A stretch of 64,000 nucleotides of DNA from Paraburkholderia fungorum (GTDB lineage Bacteria; Pseudomonadota; Gammaproteobacteria; Burkholderiales; Burkholderiaceae): positions 2,852,001-2,916,000 of the forward strand of contig NZ_FNKP01000002.1 of NCBI RefSeq assembly GCF_900099835.1, in the 5' to 3' direction. Below, one piece after another: positions 1 through 8,826 of the stretch (its first letter is position 1; the number at the start of each line of letters is the position of its first letter). The notes under the pieces are model-generated. The model made no database searches. It saw only the letters and a program-made list of their open reading frames with translations, and was not told the DNA's origin. The position numbers were made by a program, and so were the translations under genes.

Positions 1-399
1 GTGCTGAAAACAGCGTGTTCGGTAATTAGGTTCCTTGCGCTATTTCTTTGCGCTTTAATCGGTCGAAAATTCCATGCGCGTTGTTAATGCGCTCATGCGG
101 ATGTGCACGCGTATTCGCGTGACGCCGCACAAGCGTGCGCCGACTCACATAACTATTCTCTGGTCGACGGATTTAAGACAACCTTAAGTTTGTGATCGTA
201 GAGTTTGAATTCCACGCATTAGGGTCGCTGCAAAGCGGCCCATTTTTTTGTCCGCGCGACACGGCTCGTTCATCGAATCCGATTTGATCGCGACGCGTCA
301 TCTGCATTTCTCCGCTTGCTTCTGTTGCACGTTTTCCGGTCGCCCGATCCGGGTTCGCGACGCTATACTCTTGCGCCCTACCCCTCGACTGACCGACAC
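1..399. other. Intergenic leader
   Basis: No convincing coding region is seen here. The longest frame from the first base stops after 28 codons and has no family features. The stretch holds a terminator-like hairpin near 222-249 and then the upstream region of the secreted nuclease gene. Confidence 0.5.
222..249 (+). terminator. Probable rho-independent terminator
   Basis: GGGTCGCT and AGCGGCCC form an 8-bp stem (one G-T pair) around a short CAA-type loop, followed by a run of seven T. It probably ends a transcript that enters the window from the left. Confidence 0.55.
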
Positions 400-1149
400 A
401 TGAAGAAGTGGTTTGCCTGTCTGCTTTTTGCCGTTGCGGCTCACGCCAGCGCGGCGCCCTCCTGCACCCAGTTCACTCCGAATGCGCAATGGCCCACTCT
501 GACCAATCAGAAGATGGCGCCGAAAACGCGCATGCTTTGCTATAGCGATTTCGCGGTTCTGCATTCGGGCATTACGCACGGTCCGCTTTGGTCCGCCGAA
601 CATCTGACGCGCGACCATATCGAAGCCGCGAAAGAGATGGTGCGCACCAACAAGTTCTTCGAAGACACGCGTTTGCCCGACGGTGAAGGCGCAACGCTCG
701 CGGACTACAAACGCAGTGGCTTCGATCGCGGGCATATGAGCCCGGCGGGAAATCGCTGGAATCAGGAGGCGATGGCACAATCGTTCTCGCTGGCCAATAT
801 CGTTCCGCAAAACCGCGAGAACAATCAGCGGCTGTGGGCACGGATCGAATCGTCGGTGCGCAAGATCGCGATGTCGTACGACGATACTTATGTCGTCACC
901 GGACCGATCTTCAACGGCCAGCAGTTGCAGACCATCGGGCCGACCCGCGTGTTCGTGCCGACGCAACTGTTCAAGGTCGTCTACGTGCCGTCGCGGCAGC
1001 TGGCGTTTGCCGTCGTGGTGGACAATGTATCGACTAACCGTTACGACATCAGGACGATTCACGAACTCGAAGCAGCATCGGGCATCCGCTTTCCGGGCAT
1101 TCCGGAAAACCTCAAAGACCAGCGACCGGGAGGACTGAAAGGTGTTTAA
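400..1149 (+). CDS. Secreted DNA/RNA non-specific endonuclease
   Basis: A predicted NucA-type (beta-beta-alpha metal) nuclease that would cut DNA and RNA outside the cytoplasm. The ATG at 400 is chosen because it starts a clear signal peptide (KKW, then a hydrophobic stretch, then an ASA-A cleavage site near residue 19). The family signature DRGHM is at residues 109-113, with His112 as the expected general base, followed by the Asn-rich helix around 133-142 that supplies the metal-binding Asn. The length of 249 residues is normal. No immunity protein is visible beside it, which fits an exported enzyme. Its stop overlaps the start of the next small gene, so the two are probably co-translated. 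Confidence 0.85.
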   Translation: MKKWFACLLFAVAAHASAAPSCTQFTPNAQWPTLTNQKMAPKTRMLCYSDFAVLHSGITHGPLWSAEHLTRDHIEAAKEMVRTNKFFEDTRLPDGEGATLADYKRSGFDRGHMSPAGNRWNQEAMAQSFSLANIVPQNRENNQRLWARIESSVRKIAMSYDDTYVVTGPIFNGQQLQTIGPTRVFVPTQLFKVVYVPSRQLAFAVVVDNVSTNRYDIRTIHELEAASGIRFPGIPENLKDQRPGGLKGV

Positions 1150-1402
1150 ACCCTATTCGAACGATGACGACGTGCTGAACATTCAGGGCGATGCGCTCAC
1201 GCTGACCAACGGCACCACGCGCGTCGTACTGAACGGCACGCTGGAGTTGACGCAGGATCAGCGCGGACTGAAGGCGGCGCTTGCATTGAAGGAAGCGGTC
1301 GATGCGATCGTCGCGAGCTTGCAGGCGCAACCGTCGTTGCCGGCAAAAGTGAAAGACGAACCGGACGCAAAACCAGGCGTCATCGCGAATCCGTTTCAGT
1401 AA
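1142..1402 (+). CDS. Small conserved hypothetical protein
   Basis: An 86-residue protein with a GTG start lying inside the end of the nuclease gene (8-bp overlap), so translation is probably coupled. It has a beta-rich first half, a helical middle, and a proline- and lysine-rich tail ending in NPF. I see no signal peptide and recognise no family. The overlap suggests a role linked to the nuclease, but that is inference only. Confidence 0.6.
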   Translation: MFKPYSNDDDVLNIQGDALTLTNGTTRVVLNGTLELTQDQRGLKAALALKEAVDAIVASLQAQPSLPAKVKDEPDAKPGVIANPFQ

Positions 1403-1443
1403 CGCTTGAGCGGTTCGATCAAGCCTTAAACGCAGTAGCTTTC

Positions 1444-1476
1444 GTATGACGGCGAGAAATTCTCTCGCCGTCATAC
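1444..1476. terminator. Strong hairpin after the nuclease operon
   Basis: A perfect 14-bp stem (GTATGACGGCGAGA with its complement) closes a 5-base loop. There is no T run afterwards, so it is either a transcript-stabilising hairpin or a terminator that needs Rho. Confidence 0.5.
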
Positions 1477-1653
1477 GCCCTCGCCTCACCCGCAATCTCT
1501 CCTCGCTGATTCAGCACCCCGATATGTATCGGCGGTTACGTTTTGTCACCATCGCGTCGTCAACTCCTGTCGTCTCGTCCGCGTTAAACCGGCAGCGCTG
1601 AAACAATTCAGACGCGACAAAAGAATCAACCGATTCCCAAAGGGAGTTACACC

Positions 1654-2031
1654 ATGAAGACGCTTTTCGCCGCTCTCGCTTCCGCTCTGTTCGTGTCGGC
1701 CGCCTTTGCTCAAACGGCCGCGCCGTCCGCCACGCAATCCGCGCAGCCGATGCAGATGCAACCCGCCGGTCAGGCGAATCTGAAGGCGAGCACCGCCGCG
1801 CAAACCGGTTCCGCAGACCAGGGCGCTGCCGCGACCAAGGCGCCGGCGAAAGCCGCAACGAAAGCGCACATCAAGAAGACGTCCACCACTCATCCGGCGA
1901 CCCACAAAAGCGTCAAGAAAGCCGCTGTCAAAACGAGCGCCGTGAAGACGAAAACGGAGAGCGCGAAAGAGGCCAGCAATGCCCCGGCTAAAGCCGACGG
2001 CGCACAAACCGACACGACGAAGACGCAATAA
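1654..2031 (+). CDS. Secreted Ala/Lys-rich low-complexity protein
   Basis: A 125-residue protein starting at ATG behind a good ribosome site (AGGGAG). It has a standard signal peptide (KTL, hydrophobic core, cleavage after AFA-Q near residue 20). The mature part has an Ala/Gln/Met segment and then a histone-like stretch rich in Lys, Ala and Thr (residues 60-110). No enzyme motif is visible. Such proteins are common in Burkholderia and of unknown role; the positive charge would suit binding to envelope polymers or nucleic acid. Confidence 0.7.
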   Translation: MKTLFAALASALFVSAAFAQTAAPSATQSAQPMQMQPAGQANLKASTAAQTGSADQGAAATKAPAKAATKAHIKKTSTTHPATHKSVKKAAVKTSAVKTKTESAKEASNAPAKADGAQTDTTKTQ

Positions 2032-2104
2032 CACGTGATCGGATTCGGCACGCACCAGCCATCTATGGTGTATTAATCGAAGCCAGGTCGTGCCGTTCAG
2101 GGAG

Positions 2105-2134
2105 GGCGAGTCTTGAATGACTCGCCTTTTTTTA
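2105..2134 (+). terminator. Rho-independent terminator
   Basis: GGCGAGTC and GACTCGCC form an 8-bp stem with a 6-base loop, followed by eight T. It closes the transcript of the secreted Ala/Lys-rich protein. Confidence 0.85.
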
Positions 2135-2243
2135 TTGTTTTCGTGTGGCAGAAATGCGCGTTAATTTTTGCACTACGTTTACTCAGGAACGTCTAACCTC
2201 TCATTGTCCTGATTAACCATGGCGTCGACGAACGCCTCATAAC

Positions 2244-2606
2244 ATGGCTCTCACGCAATCAATCGATAACCTTGCCGAAGCAGTGCACACGCAATCTCAA
2301 GCGCCCGGCAATTCACGGGTTCAACGCACCAACGTCATTCCCTTTCCGTCGACCCGCGCGCTGCTGCAAGTCACGTTGCCTCATCCATCGAACGATCCTG
2401 CTGGCGCGTCGTCGTTACGCGCATTGCTTCATTCGCCGCTCGGCGTCTATGTCGCCGGCACGTACCACGTTCGCGAAGAAGTTCGCGTGCAACTCGACAT
2501 CGCGATTGAAGACCTGGACTTCACTCTGCACACGCTAATCTCAACACTGCCTGTCGCATTGATCGGCCCGCTGCAACGACATGGCGTAGTCGAAAAAGCG
2601 CATTAA
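2244..2606 (+). CDS. Hypothetical protein
   Basis: A 120-residue protein with no recognised family. The N-terminal 40 residues are polar and probably disordered, and the rest alternates beta and helical patterns. Its end overlaps the end of the convergent Crp-family gene by 4 bp. No strong ribosome site precedes the ATG at 2244, so the start is uncertain. Confidence 0.5.
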   Translation: MALTQSIDNLAEAVHTQSQAPGNSRVQRTNVIPFPSTRALLQVTLPHPSNDPAGASSLRALLHSPLGVYVAGTYHVREEVRVQLDIAIEDLDFTLHTLISTLPVALIGPLQRHGVVEKAH

Positions 2607-3328
2607 TCGCGTGATGTCGGCAAGCCGGGTTCCAGATCCGCCAATTCGCCGAGCTTGTGCGGGTCCGTAATTTCGATTTCGGCATAGCCGAGTTTCAACG
2701 CGCCCTGCGTTTCGAATTGCTTGAGTACCTGATTGATCGTCTGCCGCGACAATGCCAGCATCATCGCCAGATCTTCCTGCGGGACCTTGAGCACGCGACG
2801 CAATGCGCCGGGTTCGCCGTAACCGCCCGCCATCAATAACAATCGACGCGCCACTCGTTGTGCAGCAGGTAATAGCGCGGCTTCCTCGATCGCATCGAAA
2901 GCGAGACGCAGTTTTTGCGTCAACAGCAAACCGAATACATGCCAGTACGCAGGCGTGCGTTCGAGCAGCGCGGCGAGCGCCGCGCGCGGCACGTGAAACA
3001 GTTCGGAATCGCGTTCGGCATACGCATTGTGGGTTCGCGGCCGATTGTCGAACAACGCAATCTCGCCGAACCAGTTGACCGGTTCGATGACAGCGAGCAA
3101 CGCTTCCTTCCCCGCCGAACTGGCAGCACCGATTCGCATCAGCCCGTCGAGCACGCAATAGAGGCCGTCGTCGGAATCGCCGCGCGTGAAAAGACGCTGG
3201 CCCGCGGCGAAGTGTTCGACACGCCCCATTTCAATCAACTCGGCCCGCAGCGCGGCAGGCGCCGAGCGAAACCAAGCGCTGCGCTCAAGCAGCCCGGCAA
3301 GCTCATTCGATGAAAAACTCGCAGTCAT
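2603..3328 (-). CDS. Crp/Fnr-family transcriptional regulator
   Basis: A cyclic-nucleotide-type sensor followed by a winged helix that binds DNA. The N-terminal beta-roll reads through FAAGQRLFTRGDSDDGLYCVLDG and the GEIALFDNRPRTHNA segment that forms the ligand pocket in CRP-like proteins. The C-terminal helix-turn-helix is in QEDLAMMLALSRQTINQVLK. There is no Cys cluster of the FNR type, so oxygen sensing is unlikely. I start it at the ATG at 3328; an upstream GTG at 3346 is possible. It is divergent from the Mpo1-like gene with an 91-bp gap and may control it. Confidence 0.85.
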   Translation of the reverse strand: MTASFSSNELAGLLERSAWFRSAPAALRAELIEMGRVEHFAAGQRLFTRGDSDDGLYCVLDGLMRIGAASSAGKEALLAVIEPVNWFGEIALFDNRPRTHNAYAERDSELFHVPRAALAALLERTPAYWHVFGLLLTQKLRLAFDAIEEAALLPAAQRVARRLLLMAGGYGEPGALRRVLKVPQEDLAMMLALSRQTINQVLKQFETQGALKLGYAEIEITDPHKLGELADLEPGLPTSRD

Positions 3329-3419
3329 AGGACGGCATCCGTGCACGATTGTCGGCTACCCGATGGTTTGAAATTCCGCTGCCCGCGATTATGCTGACTT
3401 TGACCGAGGAGCGGCATCC

Positions 3420-3959
3420 ATGAGAACGCTGACGCAGCAATTGACGCAATACGCGGCCTACCATCGCGACCGCCGCAACATCGCCACGCATTTCGTCGGC
3501 ATTCCGATGATCGTGCTTGCGTTGGCGGTTCTGTTGAGCCGCCCTGCCTTCGCGGCCGGCTCGCTGCCATTCACGTTGTCCCCGGCGTGGGTGCTGTTCG
3601 TGGCGGCAACCGTCTACTACCTGGTGCTCGACGTGCCGCTCGGGCTGATGATGGTGTGCGTGTCGGCACTGTGTGTCGCGTTCGGCCAGTGGACTGCGGC
3701 GCAATCCACGGTGGTGTGGCTCGTGACGGGCGTCGGCCTTTTTGTGGTCGGCTGGGCGTTCCAGTTCATCGGGCACGTCGCTTACGAACATCGCAAGCCC
3801 GCTTTTGTCGACGATGTAATCGGCCTGTTGATCGGACCGCTGTTCGTGCTTGCGGAAGCGTTGTTCGGTTTCGGCTGGCGTCCCGCGCTGCGCGAAGCGA
3901 TCGAGGCGGATGTGGGCCCGACGCGCATCAATCAGGATCACGCAACGGCGCAGCGCTGA
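3420..3959 (+). CDS. Mpo1-like (DUF962) membrane protein
   Basis: A 179-residue integral membrane protein of the Mpo1/YGL010w family. The yeast member is an Fe(II)-dependent dioxygenase that shortens 2-hydroxy fatty acids; the bacterial role is not established. The family core YHRDRRNIATHFVGIP near residue 14 and the second motif FQFIGHVAYEHRKPAF near 117 hold the conserved His residues expected to bind iron. Four hydrophobic segments lie between them. Length and motif spacing fit the family. Confidence 0.8.
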   Translation: MRTLTQQLTQYAAYHRDRRNIATHFVGIPMIVLALAVLLSRPAFAAGSLPFTLSPAWVLFVAATVYYLVLDVPLGLMMVCVSALCVAFGQWTAAQSTVVWLVTGVGLFVVGWAFQFIGHVAYEHRKPAFVDDVIGLLIGPLFVLAEALFGFGWRPALREAIEADVGPTRINQDHATAQR

Positions 3960-3990
3960 TTGGCGTCGCGCGGTGCAGTGAGTCAGCCAA

Positions 3991-4887
3991 TCAGTTCGGC
4001 GCAAGCCGAACGAGCCGCACGCTATGCAGCGCCGTCAACGCGACCGCGATCCAGATCGGAATGTAAGTCACCAACTGCGACGCGCTCAGCGCTTCACCGA
4101 GCAACGTGATCGACACCAGCACGAGCAACGCTGGCTCGACATAACCGAGAATGCCGAACAGTGCGACCGGCAATAAGCGGCTCGCCTTCAGATACGAAGC
4201 GAGCGCGAGCGTGCTCAACGCACCAAGACCCGGCAGCAGCAGACACCACATGTCGACACGCCCGGCGATCTTCGTCAGCGAGCCGCCGCTGATCGCGAAG
4301 AAGATCGCCGGCGGTAACAGCAGCGCCATTTCCACGGTGAACATCGCGAGCGAATCCTGATTGATCTTGCGACGAAGCACGAAATACGGCGGATAACCGA
4401 GCGCCACCAGCAAGGTCGGCCACGAAAATGCGCCGGTCGCCCACAATTCATGGGCGACGCCAAGCGCCGCGCAGAACACCGCGAGCCACTGCAATCCGTC
4501 GAGCCGCTCGCGATAGTAAAAGCGGCCGACCAGCACCATCGTCAGCGGGAGCAGAAAGTAGCCGAGCGACACCTCGAGCATCCGGCCATGCAGCGGCGCC
4601 CACAGGAATACCCACAATTGAAGCCCGAGCAACACCGCGCTCGCGATCATTGCCATGCCGAGCATCGGCTCGGTCACCATGCGGTAAAGAAGTTGCCGGA
4701 GAATAGGCAGGCGCTTGCGCAATGCGACGAGTAACAGCGCGCCAGGCACGGTCCAGATCACGCGCCACGCGAAAATATCGAGGCCGCTCAGCGGCGCGAG
4801 CAAGGTGGCGTAAGCGGACAGCAACGCAAACATCGCCGACGCGCTCACAGACAACGCGATTCCGCGCTTTGGGTCATACTGGTTCAT
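3991..4887 (-). CDS. rarD: RarD-type EamA permease
   Basis: A 298-residue transporter of the drug/metabolite superfamily with about ten membrane segments arranged as two EamA repeats. The start RGIALSVSASAMFALLSAYATLL and the following IFAWRVIWTVPGALL match the RarD subgroup (chloramphenicol-sensitive protein in E. coli), whose substrate is unknown. It is convergent with the Mpo1-like gene and stands alone. Confidence 0.8.
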   Translation of the reverse strand: MNQYDPKRGIALSVSASAMFALLSAYATLLAPLSGLDIFAWRVIWTVPGALLLVALRKRLPILRQLLYRMVTEPMLGMAMIASAVLLGLQLWVFLWAPLHGRMLEVSLGYFLLPLTMVLVGRFYYRERLDGLQWLAVFCAALGVAHELWATGAFSWPTLLVALGYPPYFVLRRKINQDSLAMFTVEMALLLPPAIFFAISGGSLTKIAGRVDMWCLLLPGLGALSTLALASYLKASRLLPVALFGILGYVEPALLVLVSITLLGEALSASQLVTYIPIWIAVALTALHSVRLVRLAPN

Positions 4888-5491
4888 TGCGCAATCCTGG
4901 TCGCGATGGCGTCGACAGGCGGCGATCTGAAGGGAAACGCGAACACGAGTGTGCCGGTGTTTTTTCGCAGCGCAGCATGGGCTGGCGACGCATTCGTTGT
5001 TGTCATTGGCCGTGAAGTCTCACTGATGTCCCACTGAAGTACGCTGTCGTCCCACCAAGGTCTCGCGCTGAAGTAAGCATGCCGTCGGGAACAAGCGACG
5101 CAAGCCGGCATTCTAGACGGGTTATCCGTCAAAGGCTGATGAGCGCAGCGATCGCCAGGCCGTAATTATTTCGTGCGCATCGCGCGTCGATGCACTAGAA
5201 CGTAACTTCATGTGCGGAGACAAAACCCCGTATTTTCAGCGGCAAATCTCGCGCAATTCATTTGGAAGCTTCGACGAAGCCGCTCAAGCGCGAATCTTGC
5301 TACTCAATCTCGCAACGCTGGTTGCCGCATTGGCGGTAACAGCAGAGAAAGCATCAACTAGCCGGGCCGGCACCGGGCAGTCCAACCGACTCGCCGCCCT
5401 TCTTCCCACGACATGCGTCAAATAGTTCAGGCCACGCATGTCGCCGCCCGGTCGGCAATCCCGCTCATCGAATGTGACTACTGGAGCCAGC
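4888..5491. other. Intergenic region, no supported gene
   Basis: About 600 bp between the divergent rarD and egtD genes. A 71-codon frame at 5210-5425 exists but has no family features and no good ribosome site. The region should hold the promoters of both genes; I see no clear operator. Confidence 0.4.
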
Positions 5492-6472
5492 ATGACCCAG
5501 CCAGCCCTCTCGCTCGACGTCTCACCCGATTTCCACTCCGCCTTCGCCGCCGACGTGCGTGCGGGCCTCAGTCACACGCCGCAAAAAGAACTGCCGTCGA
5601 AATATCTGTACGACGAAGTCGGTTCGGCGCTGTTCGAAGTGATCACCGTATTGCCGGAATACGGCGTGACGCGGGCCGAAGAACGGCTGCTCGCGAAGCA
5701 CGCGGTGGACATCGTCGAGCATCTTCCGCACGACGTGGTGGTGGCGGAACTCGGCAGCGGCAGCGGCCGTAAAACGCGGCGCATTCTGGAAGCGCTGTGT
5801 AAAAAGCGCCCCACTTCTTACTGCCCGATTGAAATTTCGCGCAGTGCGCTGCAGCTATGCAGACGCGAGCTCGGCGATATCGAACGGATTTCGATTGTCG
5901 GGTACGAACGCGATTACCTCGCCGGTCTCGCCGAAGTCAGCAAGAAGCGCGCGCCGGACGAACGGTTGCTGGTGCTGTTCCTCGGCAGCACGATCGGCAA
6001 TTTCGGCCGGCTCGCGGCGACGCGTTTTCTGCGCGATATCCGCAACATGCTCGCGCCCGGCGACGCCCTGCTGCTCGGCACCGATCTGATCAAGCCGACG
6101 CCGGTGCTGGTTGCCGCGTACGACGACTCGGTCGGCGTCACCGCATCGTTCAATCTGAATCTGCTGGCGCGGATCAATCGCGAACTGGACGGCGATTTTC
6201 CGCTCGATGCGTTCGAGCATGTCGCGCGCTTCAACCCGGACGCGCGCAGTATCGAGATGCATCTGCGTGCGAAACGCGACATCACCGCGCACGTGCGCGC
6301 GGCGCAACTGACGGTGTCGCTGAAGGAAGGCGAAACGATCTGGACCGAAAGCAGCCACAAATATCGCGCCGAAGAAATGGGCGCGATTGCCGACGATGCG
6401 GGCTTCGTGTGCAGCCATCAGTGGATCGAAAAAGAGTGGGGATTCGCGGAGAGTCTGCTGCTGGCGAAGTAG
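5492..6472 (+). CDS. egtD: L-histidine N-alpha-methyltransferase EgtD
   Basis: Transfers three methyl groups from SAM to histidine, giving hercynine, the first step of ergothioneine synthesis. The 326-residue length and the order of motifs fit EgtD: KELPSKYLYDEVGSALFE at the front, the SAM-binding ELGSGSGRKTRRILEAL, the LGSTIGNFGR loop, and the C-terminal IWTESSHKYRAEEM. The ATG at 5492 is chosen because it starts the conserved part and follows GGAG. No egtB or other ergothioneine gene lies next to it, so its sulfoxide-synthase partner must be elsewhere or be absent. Confidence 0.9.
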   Translation: MTQPALSLDVSPDFHSAFAADVRAGLSHTPQKELPSKYLYDEVGSALFEVITVLPEYGVTRAEERLLAKHAVDIVEHLPHDVVVAELGSGSGRKTRRILEALCKKRPTSYCPIEISRSALQLCRRELGDIERISIVGYERDYLAGLAEVSKKRAPDERLLVLFLGSTIGNFGRLAATRFLRDIRNMLAPGDALLLGTDLIKPTPVLVAAYDDSVGVTASFNLNLLARINRELDGDFPLDAFEHVARFNPDARSIEMHLRAKRDITAHVRAAQLTVSLKEGETIWTESSHKYRAEEMGAIADDAGFVCSHQWIEKEWGFAESLLLAK

Positions 6473-6515
6473 GCGCTACGGCGTCACTTTCGCTCGCAGA
6501 CGCGGGTAAAAAGAT

Positions 6516-6558
6516 AAAAAGGCGGCGCGCCATCGCGATGATGGCGCGCCGCCTTTTT
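6516..6558. terminator. Bidirectional terminator
   Basis: A perfect stem AAAAAGGCGGCGCGCCAT with its complement around a 7-base loop, with A run before and T run after. It serves both egtD and the convergent acylphosphatase gene. Confidence 0.9.
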
Positions 6559-6580
6559 CATTAACGGGGATTCGCGTCGT

Positions 6581-6874
6581 TCAGTGCTGCTCGAAACGCT
6601 CGTAACGCTTTTCGGTCGCGCGTTCCTCGCCGGCCACTTCGGTCACGCGCGCCGCCGGCGGCCCGTGACGCAGCCACGACAGCATCCGGTCGACCTGATT
6701 GGCCGAGCCTTGCAACATTGCTTCGACCGAACCGTCGTCGAGATTCGCCACCCATCCCTTAATGCCAAGCGCGTGCGCCTGCCGCACGGTGGCGTGGCGA
6801 AAGCCGACGCCCTGCACGTGGCCGCGCACTCGCACGTAATACGTTTCGATCCGCTGATCCAGATCCGGGGCCAT
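6581..6874 (-). CDS. acyP: Acylphosphatase
   Basis: Hydrolyses acyl phosphates such as acetyl phosphate and 1,3-bisphosphoglycerate (EC 3.6.1.7) in the cytoplasm. The 97 residues are a single acylphosphatase domain. The phosphate loop VRGHVQGVGFR holds the catalytic Arg26, and GWVANLDDGSVE supplies the catalytic Asn44. Both key residues are present. It lies convergent with egtD and about 180 bp from the divergent hpnA. Confidence 0.9.
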   Translation of the reverse strand: MAPDLDQRIETYYVRVRGHVQGVGFRHATVRQAHALGIKGWVANLDDGSVEAMLQGSANQVDRMLSWLRHGPPAARVTEVAGEERATEKRYERFEQH

Positions 6875-7050
6875 GCCGTCCTCTCCTCACAGTCTTTCAA
6901 GCGGGCATTCTAGTCAAGTCGCGGCGAGCCTGCTCGGCCGCGCGCGAGTCCGCTGCGGGTTCGACACGCGTCGCCAGTAGCGTTCACGCGACATAGGACA
7001 AGCCCGCCACGTACAATCCGTCGACTGTCACGCAGGAAAATGGATACAGA

Positions 7051-8070
7051 ATGACCGAACAGAATCGCGATCTCGTACTCGTCACCGGGGCTTCCGGCTT
7101 CGTGGGCTCGTCGGTGGCGCGCATCGCGCAGCAGAAGGGTTTCAACGTACGCGTGCTGGTGCGCGCCACCAGTCCGCGGCAGAACGTCGAGTCGCTGAAC
7201 GCGGAAATCGTCGTCGGCGACATGCGCGACGAGGCGTCGATGCGCAAGGCTCTGCGCGGCGTGCGCTACCTGCTGCACGTCGCCGCCGACTACCGGCTGT
7301 GGGCGCCGGACCCGGGCGAGATCGAGCGCTCGAACCTGGAAGGCACCGAGGCGACCATGCGCGCGGCGCTGAAGGAAGGCGTGGAGCGCATCGTCTACAC
7401 GAGCAGCGTCGCGACGCTCAAGGTGACGAGTTCCGGGCAGTCCGCCGACGAAACTTCGCCGCTCAAGGCCGATCAGGCGATCGGCGTGTACAAGCGCAGC
7501 AAGGTGCTGGCCGAGCGCGCGGTCGAGCGGATGATCGCCGAAGATGGACTGCCGGCGGTGATCGTCAATCCGTCCACGCCGATCGGTCCGCGCGACGTGA
7601 AGCCGACGCCGACCGGGCGGATCATCGTCGAGGCAGCGACCGGCAAGATCCCCGCGTTCGTCGATACGGGCCTGAACCTCGTGCACGTAGACGACGTCGC
7701 GGCCGGCCATTTTCTCGCGCTCGAACGCGGCAAGATCGGCGAGCGCTACATTCTCGGCGGCGAAAATCTGCCGCTTCAGCAAATGCTCGCGGATATCGCC
7801 GCGCTGACCGGCCGCAAGGCGCCAACGCTCAGCCTGCCGCGCTGGCCGCTGTATCCACTGGCGATGGGCGCGGAAGCCGTCGCGAAGATCACGAAACGCG
7901 AACCGTTCGTTACCGTCGACGGTCTGAAAATGTCGAAGAACAAGATGTATTTCACGTCTGCGAAGGCGGAGCGTGAACTGGGTTATCGCGCGCGGCCTTA
8001 TCGCGAGGGTTTGAGCGACGCGCTCGACTGGTTCAGGCAGGCGGGTTATCTCAAGGCGTCACGCGCATGA
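7051..8070 (+). CDS. hpnA: Hopanoid-associated sugar epimerase HpnA
   Basis: An extended short-chain dehydrogenase/reductase of the HpnA family, thought to act on a sugar used in hopanoid side chains; the exact reaction is not proven. The NAD(P) motif VTGASGFVGSSVA is at residues 11-23, the catalytic Ser-Tyr-Lys reads TSS and VYKRSK, and NPSTPIGPRDVKPTPTG is typical of the family. The 339-residue length is normal. It opens the left half of the hopanoid locus and probably shares a transcript with the next gene. Confidence 0.88.
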   Translation: MTEQNRDLVLVTGASGFVGSSVARIAQQKGFNVRVLVRATSPRQNVESLNAEIVVGDMRDEASMRKALRGVRYLLHVAADYRLWAPDPGEIERSNLEGTEATMRAALKEGVERIVYTSSVATLKVTSSGQSADETSPLKADQAIGVYKRSKVLAERAVERMIAEDGLPAVIVNPSTPIGPRDVKPTPTGRIIVEAATGKIPAFVDTGLNLVHVDDVAAGHFLALERGKIGERYILGGENLPLQQMLADIAALTGRKAPTLSLPRWPLYPLAMGAEAVAKITKREPFVTVDGLKMSKNKMYFTSAKAERELGYRARPYREGLSDALDWFRQAGYLKASRA

Positions 8071-8196
8071 ACACAGAACGTCGCCGGACACAACCTCTGG
8101 CGCGACCGTAAGCATTTTGTTACAAGTCCCGTGGTCGCGAGGGGTCAAAGCCTACGCGCAGCAGGTAAAATCGTGGGTCTTATCAGAGAAACTCGC

Positions 8197-8760
8197 ATGA
8201 ATCTTCACGAACAGCTCGGCGCGCTGGAAGTGAGCCTCGACCAGCTCATTCACGCTGTCGTGGCCCAGCAGGCCGAAAACATCTCCGAGACTTCAGCAGA
8301 ACCCGCCATCGCGCAGCAGCAGGTGGCGGCGCAAGCGTCTGCGGCCGAATCGTCGGCAGAAGCGGTTGCGGTTGATCGCGACGTGGCATCGGCAGCGGCG
8401 GAACAGAAGTCTGATGAAAAACCGGCCGCGCAATTCCAGCCCACGCTCGAAATCGATCGTCCGGGGCAGAACGAGATCACGATGACGATCGGCGACCAGA
8501 CGGTCGCGCTGCGTCCGGAACAGATCGGCAAGCTGATCGAGGAATTGTCGAACGCGCGCGCATCGATGACGCCAGAGCCGCCGCCCGGCATTCCGCCCGG
8601 CTGGCGTTTCGTATCGACGAAAAACCCGGTCATGGCCGTGCAGAAACAGTCGAACGGCGACCGTCTGCTAATCATGCGTCACACCGGTCACGGCTGGGTG
8701 CCGTTCACGTTCTCACCCGACATCGTGATCCAGATGTACATGATGCTCACCAACGCGTGA
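8197..8760 (+). CDS. Conserved hypothetical protein in hopanoid locus
   Basis: A 187-residue protein; the ATG at 8197 is preferred over the one at 8131 because it starts the structured part. The first third is helical, residues 45-85 are Ala/Glu/Ser-rich and low in complexity, and the C-terminal 60 residues hold a compact conserved-looking domain (PPGIPPGWRFVSTKNPVMAV then HTGHGWVPFTFSPD). No signal peptide is visible. No known family is recognised. A terminator follows directly. Confidence 0.6.
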   Translation: MNLHEQLGALEVSLDQLIHAVVAQQAENISETSAEPAIAQQQVAAQASAAESSAEAVAVDRDVASAAAEQKSDEKPAAQFQPTLEIDRPGQNEITMTIGDQTVALRPEQIGKLIEELSNARASMTPEPPPGIPPGWRFVSTKNPVMAVQKQSNGDRLLIMRHTGHGWVPFTFSPDIVIQMYMMLTNA

Positions 8761-8763
8761 TGC

Positions 8764-8791
8764 AAAAAACGGCGCCGAGGCGCCGTTTTTT
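8764..8791. terminator. Bidirectional terminator
   Basis: AAAAACGGCGCC and its complement enclose a 3-4 base loop, flanked by A and T runs. It lies between the hpnA-side transcript and the convergent hpnB. Confidence 0.9.
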
Positions 8792-8826
8792 ATTGCATCG
8801 CTGCCATCAGTTGCGGCCGCGCAAGT

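Noticed and set aside
5210..5425. Small frame between rarD and egtD
   Set aside because: No ribosome site, family feature or neighbour overlap supports it.
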